A stretch of DNA of 64,000 nt from Rhizobium sp. BK313 (GTDB lineage Bacteria > Pseudomonadota > Alphaproteobacteria > Rhizobiales > Rhizobiaceae): the NCBI RefSeq assembly GCF_014193655.1, contig NZ_JACHZQ010000001.1:434001-498000 (forward strand). Reading direction: 5' to 3'. Shown piece after piece: positions 1 to 8,671 of this stretch (the stretch's first letter is position 1; the number at the start of each line of letters is the position of its first letter). The notes under the pieces are model-generated. The model was not told the origin of the DNA. It saw only the letters and a list, made by a program, of their open reading frames with translations, and searched no databases. The position numbers were made by a program, and so were the translations under genes.

Positions 1-25
1 CCTCGATATCGTCGAGGGGATTTTT
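1..25 (+). terminator. Rho-independent terminator of a gene left of the window
   Basis: A 6-bp perfect stem (CCTCGA, 1-6, with TCGAGG, 12-17) is followed by GGA and a run of six T at 20-25. The T-run lies on the right, so it fits a plus-strand gene ending before position 1. The stem may extend beyond the window edge. The minus-strand ABC gene starting its 3' end at 41 converges on it. Confidence 0.55.
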
Positions 26-40
26 TGTTTTGTTCGGCGC

Positions 41-1888
41 TTACTCGGCCATGATGGGATCGTCGTCGCCGATGAAGCCGCCGGATTGACGCGCCCACAA
101 AGCGGCGTAGATGCCGTTTTGAGTTAGCAGCTCGCCATGCGTGCCGTCCTCAATGATCCGCCCTTCATCGAGAACGACGATGCGATCCATGCGCGCGATG
201 GTCGACAAGCGATGGGCAATCGCGATGACAGTCTTGCCCTCCATGACGCGATAGAGCGTATCCTGGATAGCGGCTTCCACCTCCGAATCGAGCGCAGACG
301 TTGCCTCATCGAGCACGAGGATCGGTGCGTCCTTCAGGATGGCGCGGGCAAGCGCGACGCGTTGCCTTTGTCCGCCTGATAGCTGGACTCCGCGTTCGCC
401 GACATGCGCGTCGTAGCCGATGCGACCTTCGTGATCTCGGAGGGTGGCGATAAATCCGCTTGCTGCCGCCTTGTCCGCTGCCGCCACAATCGCGCTTTCG
501 GAAAACCGAGGGTCGCCATGGGCGAGGTTGTCGCGAACCGAGCGGTGGAGCAGAGCAGCATCCTGGGTCACCATGCCGATCTGCCGGCGCAGGCTCTCCT
601 GAACGATCCCACGGATATCCTGTCCGTCGATTTCGATGGAGCCCGCCTCCGGATCGAAGAACCGCAGCAGTAGATTGACGAGTGTCGACTTCCCGGTGCC
701 GGAGCGCCCGACAAGGCCGACTTTTTCGCCCGGTGCGATCTGCAGTGAAACGCCGTCCAGACCGCCATTGCCCTTGCCGTAGTGATGCGTCACCTCTTTG
801 AAGCTGATCGCGCCGCGATTGACCACGAGTTGGCGGGCATCAAGTTCATCCGTAATGGCAAGCGGCTGCGCCACGGTCAGCAGCGATTGCCGCATCGCGC
901 CGAGGTGGCCGAACAGCGACGATACGGCGTCGAGCATCCACTCGGCCATGCCGGTGATGCGGAAGCTCAAGGCGAGCGAGGCCGCAATCAGACCGAGCGG
1001 TGCACCGCCGGCCTGCCACAGGATCACGGCATAGCCGACCAGCCCGACGATCAGAAAGCTGCCCAGGAACAGCATGCTGGAATTGACCATGACTTCGAGC
1101 TTCTGAACTCGCACGAATGTCTTGCGGGCGGCAGCGAAGCGCTCCCGCCCTTCGCGGTCTTCTTCGGCTGCGTTGGCGAAAAGCTTGATGATGTCGATAT
1201 TGGCATAGGTGTCGACCAGCATGCCCGTGAGCGAGGCGTAGGCGCCTTGAAACTCCTCGGATGCCTTGCGCAGCCGCGGGATGACAAACGCCATCAAACC
1301 CAGATAGCAGCAGACCCAGATGAGCAATGGCCAGATGAGACGCAGATCGATCGAGGCCATGAGCCAGAGCGATCCGGCAACATAGATCGTGACGAAGGAT
1401 AGCGTGTGCAATACCGCATAGGCCGCCCCGGTCGCGGAATTGCCGATGTCGCGCACCTGGCTGGCGATGCGCCCGGAAAAATCCTTGCGGAACCAGCCTA
1501 CGGATTGCCGCAGAACATGGCGATGGGCCCGCCATCGGAAGAGCGTCTCGGCATTCGGCCGAAACGCGATGTCATCGAGGCTTTCCCTGAGATAGCCGGC
1601 GAGCGGCCGTCCGATCAGCACAAGGGCGGCGGCGGCCAGCAATTCGGTGCCGTGGGATGCCCAAAGTTGCTCCGGCCGAGCGGCTGCCAGAATGTCGACG
1701 AGCTGACTGGTATAGCCGATGAGCCAGATTTCGATGGCAGCGCCGATGATGGTCAGGGCAAGGCTCATTGCCATGACGAAGCGGAACGGGCGCAAGTTGC
1801 GCTTAAGATACCGCCATGTATCCGGCGGTGGGTTCAGATCATCATAATGTTGGAATGGATCGACGAGCTTTTCAAAGCGACGAAACAT
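41..1888 (-). CDS. ABC half-exporter, permease fused to ATPase
   Basis: This 615-residue protein has the full layout of a type I ABC half-exporter: an N-terminal six-helix membrane domain (about residues 35-320) followed by a nucleotide-binding domain. The Walker A motif GRSGTGKST starts at residue 394, the ABC signature LSGGQ at 503, Walker B with the catalytic Glu is ILVLDEATSALD, and the H-loop is AHRLST. All ATPase residues are present, so it should work as an active homodimer or heterodimer at the inner membrane. The substrate cannot be read from sequence. It is a paralogue of the two tandem exporters at 27410-31300, sharing the short basic N-terminal tail before the first helix. It stands alone, divergent from the small membrane protein at 2228. 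Confidence 0.9.
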   Translation of the reverse strand: MFRRFEKLVDPFQHYDDLNPPPDTWRYLKRNLRPFRFVMAMSLALTIIGAAIEIWLIGYTSQLVDILAAARPEQLWASHGTELLAAAALVLIGRPLAGYLRESLDDIAFRPNAETLFRWRAHRHVLRQSVGWFRKDFSGRIASQVRDIGNSATGAAYAVLHTLSFVTIYVAGSLWLMASIDLRLIWPLLIWVCCYLGLMAFVIPRLRKASEEFQGAYASLTGMLVDTYANIDIIKLFANAAEEDREGRERFAAARKTFVRVQKLEVMVNSSMLFLGSFLIVGLVGYAVILWQAGGAPLGLIAASLALSFRITGMAEWMLDAVSSLFGHLGAMRQSLLTVAQPLAITDELDARQLVVNRGAISFKEVTHHYGKGNGGLDGVSLQIAPGEKVGLVGRSGTGKSTLVNLLLRFFDPEAGSIEIDGQDIRGIVQESLRRQIGMVTQDAALLHRSVRDNLAHGDPRFSESAIVAAADKAAASGFIATLRDHEGRIGYDAHVGERGVQLSGGQRQRVALARAILKDAPILVLDEATSALDSEVEAAIQDTLYRVMEGKTVIAIAHRLSTIARMDRIVVLDEGRIIEDGTHGELLTQNGIYAALWARQSGGFIGDDDPIMAE

Positions 1889-2227
1889 GAGTGCCCTCCA
1901 GGGGCGAGAGATGGCAATTTGATGGATGGGCTGAACAGGCAGCCCGTCACGGCACTGCTTTTCAGCGGTGGTTTCCTGTGCCGTGAGTTCTCATCAAACG
2001 CTCTCCATTGAAGTCGCTTGGCGGTTGTATAGCGCATGATGGCGTCGATGTCAGCAAAAATGGCGGATGAGCGCGATGACAAGGGCCCGAGGCGCAACTC
2101 CGTCTCTTCCCAGAAGAGGCGCGAACCAGCGACGCTAGACGACCTACTATTGGCCATTAGGCTATATTCCAGCGAGAATGATTGGCGTGATATTTTAAGC
2201 TCCCGGCAAACCTATTGGGGGGAACTC
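1889..2227. other. 339-bp divergent intergenic region
   Basis: This gap separates the minus-strand ABC exporter from the plus-strand membrane protein starting at 2228. It must carry both promoters. An open frame runs in from 2036 ahead of the plus-strand gene, but its first 64 codons have no good ribosome binding site and do not look like the family N-terminus. I see no convincing hairpin, repeat or operator in it. Confidence 0.4.
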
Positions 2228-2632
2228 ATGCCACGCCTTGCCAATCTGTATTTCAAGACAGCAATCATCTTTCTGATCATTGGAATTGGGATGGGCCTGA
2301 AAATGGCTATCACCGAGGATCACAGCGTCATCGGCGCCCATGCGCACACGAATCTTCTTGGCTGGGTTACCAGCGCGATATTCGGTGGTTACTATGCGTT
2401 GAACCCGCGCAAGGCGGAGAGGCGGCTGGCGATGATTCAATATTATATCTACACAGCCGGCGTCGCAGTCATGGTGCCGGCACTCTATCTCATGCTTCTC
2501 GGCAACATGGCGATGGAACCGGTCGTGGCAGCGGCATCGATAGTGACCTTCATCGGCGTGCTGCTGTTCGCCTTCATCATCTTTACAGGTGAGCAAGCTG
2601 CGACGACGGTTTCGCCGGCGCCGTCTCGCTAA
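2228..2632 (+). CDS. small membrane protein resembling part of cytochrome oxidase subunit I
   Basis: The 134-residue product has four predicted membrane segments and the motif GAHAHTNLLGW at about residues 36-46. That His-rich helix start resembles the haem-binding helix of cbb3-type oxidase subunit I (CcoN-like) and related short rhizobial proteins annotated as cytochrome-c oxidase. It is far too short to be an oxidase. The start at 2228 was chosen because a strong GGGGGGAA lies 5-6 bases upstream; an open frame extends back to 2036 without such a site. His38 and His40 could bind haem, but this is inference. No other oxidase gene is nearby. Confidence 0.6.
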   Translation: MPRLANLYFKTAIIFLIIGIGMGLKMAITEDHSVIGAHAHTNLLGWVTSAIFGGYYALNPRKAERRLAMIQYYIYTAGVAVMVPALYLMLLGNMAMEPVVAAASIVTFIGVLLFAFIIFTGEQAATTVSPAPSR

Positions 2633-2683
2633 TCTTGCAACAAGAGGGGGGCGGGGCAACCAGCGCCCGCCGTTCTCTCGCGG

Positions 2684-2887
2684 TCAGGATTTCTGCTTGG
2701 AAAGCTCGTCGCGCCGCTTCATCAGGCGTTCGAGTTCTTCTTCCTGTTCTGCGATGCGCTCCGCCGCCAGCTCCTCGTCCGCTGCGCCGGAGTAGGCGGC
2801 GGCCTGCTCGATCAACTCGCGAAGATTTTCTCTTATTGCCGCGACGCGCTCGTCAATCTCCGGGATGGTCAGCAGAATGTCGGACAT
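2684..2887 (-). CDS. small coiled-coil protein, unknown function
   Basis: A 67-residue, Glu/Arg-rich product that is predicted to be almost entirely helical with coiled-coil character from about residue 12 onward (runs such as EELAAERIAEQEEELERL). The ATG at 2887 has GGAG 8 bases upstream and was preferred over a longer frame beginning at 2977. No enzymatic motif, signal peptide or membrane segment is visible. It lies on the same strand downstream of the sigma / anti-sigma pair, 108 bases after the anti-sigma gene, so co-transcription is possible. I do not recognise a named family. Confidence 0.6.
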   Translation of the reverse strand: MSDILLTIPEIDERVAAIRENLRELIEQAAAYSGAADEELAAERIAEQEEELERLMKRRDELSKQKS

Positions 2888-2995
2888 GGTCGATCTCCAG
2901 GGAATGCGCCCCGTCGGATGATGCCTCCGGGTACGATTGGCAGACGAATAGTATCCTTGGCTGGACCGAAGTCGCAAGTTTAACCAGCGGCAAAC

Positions 2996-3823
2996 TCAAA
3001 TTTCTGTCGATACCCGGTTGGCGATCTCATCCAGCATCGCATCGGAGGAGGGGCCGACGACGGCATAGGCGGTGCCGTTGCGATGCCAGGATACGATGCT
3101 CACGTCATCCTTGATGGTTTCGTCAAAATTGCCGTCGTCGGCGACGCTGTCATCCTTCATGAAACAGATGGCGACGACATCGCCGTCGAGGTCCTTGTAG
3201 ATCAACTGGCCGGCCGGCTTGCCATCGGCGATGAACATGCGTGCGCCCTGAAAGACCAGCCCGTCGGCGGCGAGATCAGGTACATTGAATTTCACACCGA
3301 CGGTGCCCGTCAGCCATTTGTTAATTTCGTCCGCTTCGGTTGCCTGCACTTCGACGATATGGTGCGGCTGATGCGAATAGATACGGTGATAGGCGGCGAT
3401 ATCGTCCAGCCATGTGCGGTTCGGCGCCGGTGCTGCCGGAGCGACAGCCGGTGCGCCTGCCGGCTGGATGCCGAAGAGATAGCCTATGCCACCGCCGACG
3501 ACGAACAGGATAAGAGCCGCAGCGAGCGCCTGGCGACCGGTCGGAGCGAGCTTCAGGGATGGCCGGGAAAGGCGAGGGGCGGGTTCGCGCGCCTTCGGCG
3601 CCTGCGCACTTTTGATGGAGCGCACCAGTGCCAGCGGCACCGGCTCCTTCAGCACCTCGTCGAAAGCCTTGCGGCCGACATCGGAGCCGTGCTTCAGCTC
3701 ATTGAAGATCCGTCGCGCTTCCGGATCGGAGGCAATGAGCCTCTCCAGCTCCTCTTTCTCCTCGCGGCTTGTCTCGCCATCCATAAAGGCGGACAAGCGA
3801 GCTTCGAGCGGCATCTTCTTCAT
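2996..3823 (-). CDS. membrane anti-sigma factor
   Basis: The product (about 275 residues from ATG 3823; a TTG nine bases further upstream is possible) opens with an anti-sigma-like cytoplasmic helical domain (LEARLSAFMDGE, then an acidic/basic helix rich in Glu and Lys). A single membrane helix lies near residues 105-125, followed by a Pro/Ala-rich linker and a periplasmic domain of about 130 residues. The zinc-binding HxxxCxxC of ZAS anti-sigma factors is absent. It follows the ECF sigma gene with only about a dozen bases between them, the usual arrangement for a cognate pair. It presumably holds the sigma factor at the membrane until the periplasmic domain senses a signal. The signal is unknown. 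Confidence 0.8.
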   Translation of the reverse strand: MKKMPLEARLSAFMDGETSREEKEELERLIASDPEARRIFNELKHGSDVGRKAFDEVLKEPVPLALVRSIKSAQAPKAREPAPRLSRPSLKLAPTGRQALAAALILFVVGGGIGYLFGIQPAGAPAVAPAAPAPNRTWLDDIAAYHRIYSHQPHHIVEVQATEADEINKWLTGTVGVKFNVPDLAADGLVFQGARMFIADGKPAGQLIYKDLDGDVVAICFMKDDSVADDGNFDETIKDDVSIVSWHRNGTAYAVVGPSSDAMLDEIANRVSTEI

Positions 3824-3835
3824 ATCCTGCAATGC

Positions 3836-4351
3836 TTAAAACCTTCGCGGCGAGCGGCTGTGACCTTGAGCGGCAAGGCGAAGGCGGGCGCTGGAAAGCC
3901 GCGACGCCACCGTCGACAAGGGGATGCCAAGAATATCGGCCGTCTGCTTGTAGCTGTGCCCTTCGACATCGACGAGCAGGAAGACACTGGCAAGTCCTTC
4001 GGGCAAAGATGTGACCATTTGATGCGCTTCGTTTGCTTCGACCGGATTCGTATGCGTACCCGGCGTTGCCAATTCGCCTTGCTCCAGCGCGCTGCCCTTG
4101 GTGGCAGGCCGCAGCCTGTGGCGCCGGGCCTCATCGACCCATTGATGGCGGGCCATGGTGTAGAGCCAGCTTTCCAGCCGGCCGTCATTGTTCCAGAGAT
4201 GGAACTTCGCGATGCCGCGTTGACAAACGCTCTGCACGAGTTCGTCCGCCTCCGCCAGATCGCCGGTCAGCGTTACGGCGAAGCGCCGGAGCTTCGGGAG
4301 AAGGCCGACCAGATCGCGTCTGATGTCGATGGCTGCTACCGGCGTAGGCAT
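3836..4351 (-). CDS. ECF-type RNA polymerase sigma factor
   Basis: A 171-residue protein with the two-domain layout of ECF sigma factors. Region 2 spans about residues 10-80 (DLAEADELVQSV, then the -10-reading ESWLYTMARHQWVDEAR). Region 4 spans about 105-160, with the helix-turn-helix YKQTADILGIPLSTVASRL. A Shine-Dalgarno GGAAAG sits just before the ATG. It is followed directly by an anti-sigma gene, so it should be released by that protein in response to an envelope or stress cue. It lacks C-terminal extensions. The pair is not the PhyR/NepR/EcfG general stress module: no phyR or nepR gene is present. Confidence 0.88.
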   Translation of the reverse strand: MPTPVAAIDIRRDLVGLLPKLRRFAVTLTGDLAEADELVQSVCQRGIAKFHLWNNDGRLESWLYTMARHQWVDEARRHRLRPATKGSALEQGELATPGTHTNPVEANEAHQMVTSLPEGLASVFLLVDVEGHSYKQTADILGIPLSTVASRLSSARLRLAAQGHSRSPRRF

Positions 4352-4563
4352 TGTCTTTCCAGAGAGACGTTGGGGGTTGTCGAGCTGCAGGCATCCTCCG
4401 GCAAAAGATGGCTTTTCTTTCGGAAAAAGCTGACTGAGCCGAAGGATTGTTCTGTGTTGGTATGAACCATTTTCGTGCCGTTTCGCAAGTCTTCAAAAAA
4501 GCGGTTGTGCGCTTCCTTTCCACTTCTCACACGATCTTGAGAAACGGAGTGTCCGCGCCCGTC

Positions 4564-5130
4564 TCAATATCTGATTTGACCATTCAGCGATTGCAGCAGC
4601 GAACGATAGGCCCAGGTGTTTTCGCCGCCACGGTCGCGGATTTCGACAAGCTGCACGCGCGCCGCCTGGACATCGCCCTGTTCAAGCAGCGCCTGGCCCA
4701 TATAGGAGCGTGCGAGAATGTAGTTCTCGTCGCGCTGCAAGGCTTTGCGATAATAGGTCATGCCGAGCTGCATGCGACCGGCCTTGCGGTTGGAATAACC
4801 GAGATAGTTGAGAATGCGGGGATCGTCCTGGTTCTTGGCGAGCTTCAGAACGGTGATGGCGTTGTCATATTGGCCGGCATAGGCGAACTCGCGCGCTGCC
4901 TGGAAAAGCTGGTCGTCGTTGAAACCGCTTTTCTGCGGTTTCACGCATGCCTTCTTTTCCTTATCCCAGACCTTGCCATCAGTGCATCTTGTCGTGGTTT
5001 TGCTCTTCGGCGGCGGAGCCGTCTCGTCGCTATCGGAGCCGGCGGCAAGGGCCTGCAGGCTGGCACCGAACAGAAATCCCACGGCAAGCGCCGTCACGGC
5101 AGAACTCTTCATCGCTACACCAAAGCCCAT
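4564..5130 (-). CDS. exported TPR-repeat protein
   Basis: A 188-residue protein with a signal peptide (hydrophobic AVTALAVGFLFGASLQALAA, cleavage near residue 30), a short Pro/Lys-rich segment containing two Cys (RCTDGKVWDKEKKACV), and then about three tetratricopeptide repeats from residue 70 to the end. The start at 5130 is supported by GGGAGGA five bases upstream. TPR proteins mediate protein-protein contacts; here it would act in the periplasm. It lies upstream of the sigma gene on the same strand, with a 212-bp gap that probably holds the sigma promoter. The partner is not evident. Confidence 0.8.
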   Translation of the reverse strand: MGFGVAMKSSAVTALAVGFLFGASLQALAAGSDSDETAPPPKSKTTTRCTDGKVWDKEKKACVKPQKSGFNDDQLFQAAREFAYAGQYDNAITVLKLAKNQDDPRILNYLGYSNRKAGRMQLGMTYYRKALQRDENYILARSYMGQALLEQGDVQAARVQLVEIRDRGGENTWAYRSLLQSLNGQIRY

Positions 5131-5223
5131 GGTATCCTCCCGAAATCACAGGAGGGAATTGTAGCTCCGGATATTCGAAAACGCTACCGAAACGACGGGG
5201 CGGCATTCACAAAATACCACAGA

Positions 5224-6144
5224 TTATGACGCCAGGATGTCGATGCCTTGGGCTTGTACGTCGTCACCTCGTGCATTGAGGCTGAAGCGCTCGGCCTTGA
5301 GCTCCCAGGCGCCGGGACGGCCTGCTATGGTGAAGAGATTGTAAGCGGCAGCGGGCTTCAGCCCGCCAGGACCTTGCGAGGCCGATGCGATGCCCACGAC
5401 GGGTACCGGACCGGTCTGCCCTCTCAGCCAATGCAGCGTATTGAGATGGGTGTGGCCGTGCAGGACCAGTTCGGCGCCGCCGGTCGAGACGACGGCGGCG
5501 AAGCGGCGGATGCCGATCATGCGCTTATAGAAGCTAGTGGCGCCGCGGATTGGCGGGTGATGGATCATCACCACGCGAAAGAGGCCGGCCTCGCCGGTAG
5601 CGCGCAACATATTCACCGTCTCACGTGCCTGTCTGGCCGAGTAGAAGCCGCTGGCCGCAAAGGGCGGCGTCGCCACCGCCGTCGAGCAGCCGATCAGCGC
5701 GACACGATCGCGAATGCGCAAATAAGGGAAAATGTGCCAGTCCTGCGGCCACTCCGCCGGCGCGTGGTCACCCTGGACATAGGGATACCAGGCGCGCATG
5801 GCCTTCTCGTAGGAGCCGGGCACATAGGCATCATGGTTGCCGGGCACGACGGAGGTGAAGGCGGGGTCACCGAGAGTCCTCAGCCATTCGGCCGCGGTGC
5901 GGATCTCGATGCCGCTGGCGAGATTGACGAGATCGCCAGTCACGGCAAGATGATCGGCCTGCTTTGACCTGATGTCGTCGAGCAGAACATCGAGCGTACC
6001 GCCAAAAAGATGCTTGCGCCGGTTCCGGTGCCAGTTCACAAATCCCGTAATGCGTTTGGAGGCCAGTTCTCTGATCGAAAGCCGTGGCAGGGGGCCCAGG
6101 TGAACGTCGGAAATATGCGCGAGCTTGAACATGGGATGAGACAT
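5224..6144 (-). CDS. calcineurin-like metallophosphoesterase
   Basis: The 306-residue product carries all the metal-binding blocks of the calcineurin-like fold in order: DVH near residue 14, GDL near 70, GNHD near 103, a His in the MIHHPP segment near 195 and GHTH near 230. It is soluble, with no signal peptide, so it acts in the cytoplasm as a phosphodiesterase or phosphatase. The substrate is not readable. It is divergent from the Nudix gene at 6213 with about 70 bp between the starts. No other metabolic gene links it to a pathway. Confidence 0.88.
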   Translation of the reverse strand: MSHPMFKLAHISDVHLGPLPRLSIRELASKRITGFVNWHRNRRKHLFGGTLDVLLDDIRSKQADHLAVTGDLVNLASGIEIRTAAEWLRTLGDPAFTSVVPGNHDAYVPGSYEKAMRAWYPYVQGDHAPAEWPQDWHIFPYLRIRDRVALIGCSTAVATPPFAASGFYSARQARETVNMLRATGEAGLFRVVMIHHPPIRGATSFYKRMIGIRRFAAVVSTGGAELVLHGHTHLNTLHWLRGQTGPVPVVGIASASQGPGGLKPAAAYNLFTIAGRPGAWELKAERFSLNARGDDVQAQGIDILAS

Positions 6145-6212
6145 AGCTCAATCTATTGTCAAAACAAATACATCGGATTTTCAGTAGCGGATCGCAACGG
6201 CGGAGCCGCGGC

Positions 6213-6704
6213 ATGAACGACAGTCCTGCTTCCGACGAAGCCCGCACCTGGCGGGCCAAGCTTTTCAGTCGAATGCTCCACAGTTATTTCGTGCTCACCC
6301 GCAGTATGACCATGGGTGTGCGTGCGGCGTGTTTCGACAAGCAGGGGCGGATTTTCCTGGTGCGGCATTCGTATGTTGCCGGCTGGCATATGCCGGGTGG
6401 CGGTGTCGAGCGGCATGAGACGGTGGAGCAGGCGCTGGCGAAGGAATTGCGGGAGGAGGGCAATCTGGTGATATCAGGTCGACCGCAGCTCTTTCACGTC
6501 TATTTTAACAACCGTGCCAGCAAGCGCGATCATGTCGTCTTCTACCGTGTGGAGGTCGAACAGACCGCACCGCGCAGACCGGATCTCGAGATCGTTGAAA
6601 GCGGGTTCTTTCCGGTCGACGCCCTGCCGCCTGGAACGACCAAAGCAACCTACCGGCGACTGAAGGAACTGGAGGGCGACGCGCCGCCCTCGAGTTACTG
6701 GTAG
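6213..6704 (+). CDS. Nudix hydrolase with an atypical Nudix box
   Basis: About 163 residues from the ATG at 6213, preceded by GGAG; an open frame begins earlier at 6156 but lacks a ribosome binding site. A Nudix box is present as GGGVERHETVEQALAKELRE followed by EGNL. Compared with the consensus GX5EX7REUXEEXGU, the Arg before the first catalytic Glu is Lys and the late Gly is Asn, while the Glu residues that bind metal are kept. The protein should therefore still hydrolyse a nucleoside-diphosphate derivative. The substrate is unknown. It is convergent with the glutathionyl-hydroquinone reductase gene, 11 bases away. Confidence 0.8.
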   Translation: MNDSPASDEARTWRAKLFSRMLHSYFVLTRSMTMGVRAACFDKQGRIFLVRHSYVAGWHMPGGGVERHETVEQALAKELREEGNLVISGRPQLFHVYFNNRASKRDHVVFYRVEVEQTAPRRPDLEIVESGFFPVDALPPGTTKATYRRLKELEGDAPPSSYW

Positions 6705-6715
6705 ACGTTGCTGCC

Positions 6716-7705
6716 TCAAGCGGCCTTTGCAAGCCGCTCCCGTGCGTGGGCGCGATCGAGATCGAGGTCGGGGCCGACAGGGACGATGCCGGTGGGGTTG
6801 ATCGTCTTGTGACTGCGATAGTAGTGATCCTTGATGTGCGCGAGGTTAGTCGTCCCGGCGACGCCGGGGACCTGGTAAAGGTCGCGCAGATATCCAGGCA
6901 GGTTGCGATAGTCCTCGATGCGGCGGATATTGCATTTGAAATGGCCGACATAGACCGCATCGAAGCGGACGAGCGTGGTGAATAGCCGCCAATCGGCCTC
7001 GGTCAGCCGGTCGCCAAAGAGGTAGCGATTTCCTTCCAGGCGCTTATCGAGCATATCGAGGGTTTCGAACAGGCGGCGGACATTTTGCTCATAGGCCTCC
7101 TGGGTGGTGGCGAAGCCGGATTTGTAGACGCCGTTGTTGACCGTATCGTAGACGACCTCGTTCAGCGCATCGATGTCGCCGCTCAGGTCCACCGGATAAA
7201 AATCGTCCTTGGAGCCAGTCAGGCCGTCGAAAGCGCGGTTGAACATGCGGATGATTTCGGAGGATTCGTTGTTGACGATGGTACCGGTCTGCTTGTCCCA
7301 GAGGACGGGAACGGTGACGCGGCCGGAATAATGTGGATCGGCCTTGATGTAGACTTCCCAAAGCGCCTTTGCGCCGAAGAGATGATCGACGGTGCCGCCA
7401 TCCCTGCCTTTGAACTCCCAGCCGTTTTCCAGCATCAGCGGATCGACTATGGAGACGGAGATCAGGGTCTCGAGTTTCTTCAGCTTGCGGACTATCAAGG
7501 TGCGGTGCGCCCAGGGGCAGGCGAGCGAGACGTAAAGATGGTACCGACCTGCCTCGGCCCTGAAGCCGCCCGTGCCACTCGGGCCTGGCGCGCCGTCCGC
7601 GGTGATCCAGTTGCGGAACTGCGAAGCTGCGCGCTTGAAATGGCCCTTGCTTTCCTTTGTATCGTACCAGATGTCATGCCAGACGCCGTCAACCAACATG
7701 CCCAT
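6716..7705 (-). CDS. glutathionyl-hydroquinone reductase (Xi-class glutathione transferase)
   Basis: About 329 residues from ATG 7705, which has AAGGA eight bases upstream; a longer frame to 7879 reads through intergenic repeat sequence. The motif SLACPWAHRT contains the catalytic Cys-Pro-Trp of the Xi class (E. coli YqjG, yeast Ecm4). The thioredoxin-like domain is followed by an all-helical GST C-terminal domain. These enzymes use glutathione to reduce glutathionyl-hydroquinones in the cytoplasm, often in quinone detoxification. Family length is about 320-330 residues, which matches. No pathway partner is adjacent. Confidence 0.9.
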   Translation of the reverse strand: MGMLVDGVWHDIWYDTKESKGHFKRAASQFRNWITADGAPGPSGTGGFRAEAGRYHLYVSLACPWAHRTLIVRKLKKLETLISVSIVDPLMLENGWEFKGRDGGTVDHLFGAKALWEVYIKADPHYSGRVTVPVLWDKQTGTIVNNESSEIIRMFNRAFDGLTGSKDDFYPVDLSGDIDALNEVVYDTVNNGVYKSGFATTQEAYEQNVRRLFETLDMLDKRLEGNRYLFGDRLTEADWRLFTTLVRFDAVYVGHFKCNIRRIEDYRNLPGYLRDLYQVPGVAGTTNLAHIKDHYYRSHKTINPTGIVPVGPDLDLDRAHARERLAKAA

Positions 7706-7803
7706 TGCTTTATCCTTTGGAGATCCTGTCGAAAAACTTGACCTGGAAAATACGGTATGCGCGCGGAATATCGAGACGGCAAACGATGAACAGTGCGTCA
7801 CAA

Positions 7804-7848
7804 ACATGACCTTGAAAGTGCGAAGCGGTTTTCGGATGAGATCATGCT
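7804..7848. repeat. ~45-bp imperfect palindromic repeat, copy 1
   Basis: The element starts ACATGACC, has a core AGTGCGAAGCGGTTTTCGG and ends GATCATGC. Copies 2 and 3 at 55250 and 56218 share the GCATG(A/G)T ends and a central GCGGNTTTCGG-like core. A partial unit, again ending ATGATCATGC, follows at about 7860-7881. Short palindromes of this kind are common in rhizobial intergenic DNA. Confidence 0.6.
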
Positions 7849-7967
7849 TGAACCGGTGACATGATCCCGACATGATCATGCTTCAACAAACAACCGCTCG
7901 CATTTTACATTGGACGGGCGGAAAATTTCCTGCTATCGGGCTTGTCACACTTTGAGGACCACTTGTC

Positions 7968-8003
7968 ATGAAAGCAACCAGAAGCCTGCGACGACGCCGA
8001 TGA
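7968..8003 (+). CDS. possible 11-residue Arg-rich leader peptide
   Basis: An ATG at 7968 with GAGGA nine bases upstream opens an 11-codon frame reading MKATRSLRRRR before TGA. A short stem-loop with four T follows at 8009-8027, and the GNAT gene starts at 8068. The arrangement is that of a leader peptide before an attenuator. The terminator is weak, however, and so short an ORF can arise by chance. Confidence 0.22.
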   Translation: MKATRSLRRRR

Positions 8004-8067
8004 TCCCGAACGCTCGACAAGCGTTTTCGAGAGCCATCCCGTCTGTCTATCTGGTTTCTTTGGTCTA

Positions 8068-8637
8068 ATGTACAAGCACGATCTGGTCTACCTCACCGAG
8101 GACGCGTCGCATGACGCTGTCATCGAACTCATCAACGAAGAAGCATTTGGTCCCGGCCGGTTTACCCGTGCCGCAGCGCGGATCCGCGAGCAGGGGCCGC
8201 ATGACCGCTCGCTCTCCTTCATCTGCGCCGATGACGGCGAGACGATCGCTTCTGTCCGGATGACGCCGGTGCTGGCCGGTTCGGTCAAGGGGCATCTGCT
8301 GGGACCGCTCGCCGTCCGGCCGTCGCACAAGAACCAAGGTATCGGCCGCGAGCTCGTCCGGATCGCCGTCGAAGCGGCCAAGCGCCGGGGCTCGGAAGCC
8401 GTGATCCTAGTGGGCGATCCGCCTTACTACGGTCCGCTCGGCTTCGAGAAGGTTGCCTACAACGCGCTCGCCTTTCCGGGGCCGGTCGATCCAAACAGGG
8501 TTCTCGTCGTGCCGATTGCCGCCGATACGCATGCGCGGCTGAACGGGACGATTGCCTGGCGTGACGCGGCTGTCTCGGTTGTCGTCGATGAAGAGGATGA
8601 CGACGAAGATTTGCCGATGACGGCAATCGCGGTCTAG
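8068..8637 (+). CDS. GNAT-family N-acetyltransferase
   Basis: A 189-residue acetyltransferase. The acetyl-CoA pyrophosphate-binding loop NQGIGRELVRIA appears near residue 90, preceded by the strand LGPLAVRPSHK and followed by YYGPLGFEKV, typical of the YhbS-like GNAT subgroup. The last 15 residues form a highly acidic tail (DEEDDDEDLP), which is unusual and may be disordered. The acceptor substrate is unknown. A mini-ORF with many Arg codons and a weak hairpin precede it. The gene ends before a clear terminator at 8672. Confidence 0.85.
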   Translation: MYKHDLVYLTEDASHDAVIELINEEAFGPGRFTRAAARIREQGPHDRSLSFICADDGETIASVRMTPVLAGSVKGHLLGPLAVRPSHKNQGIGRELVRIAVEAAKRRGSEAVILVGDPPYYGPLGFEKVAYNALAFPGPVDPNRVLVVPIAADTHARLNGTIAWRDAAVSVVVDEEDDDEDLPMTAIAV

Positions 8638-8671
8638 CCATAGCGATTTCCACAGGCTCGGCTAGCCTGCC

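Larger units (their letters stand above)
7706..8067. other. 362-bp intergenic region with a palindromic repeat and a mini-ORF
   Basis: This gap separates the divergent reductase (7705) and acetyltransferase (8068) genes. It holds a copy of the ~45-bp palindromic repeat at 7804-7848, a second partial copy at about 7860-7881, an 11-residue Arg-rich mini-ORF at 7968-8003 and a short stem (AACGCT with AGCGTT) at 8009-8025 followed by four T. The promoters of both genes must also lie here, but I cannot place them. Confidence 0.6.

Noticed and set aside
3083..4465. 460-codon plus-strand ORF across the sigma and anti-sigma genes
   Set aside because: It is antisense to two typical genes and has no domain or start signal.
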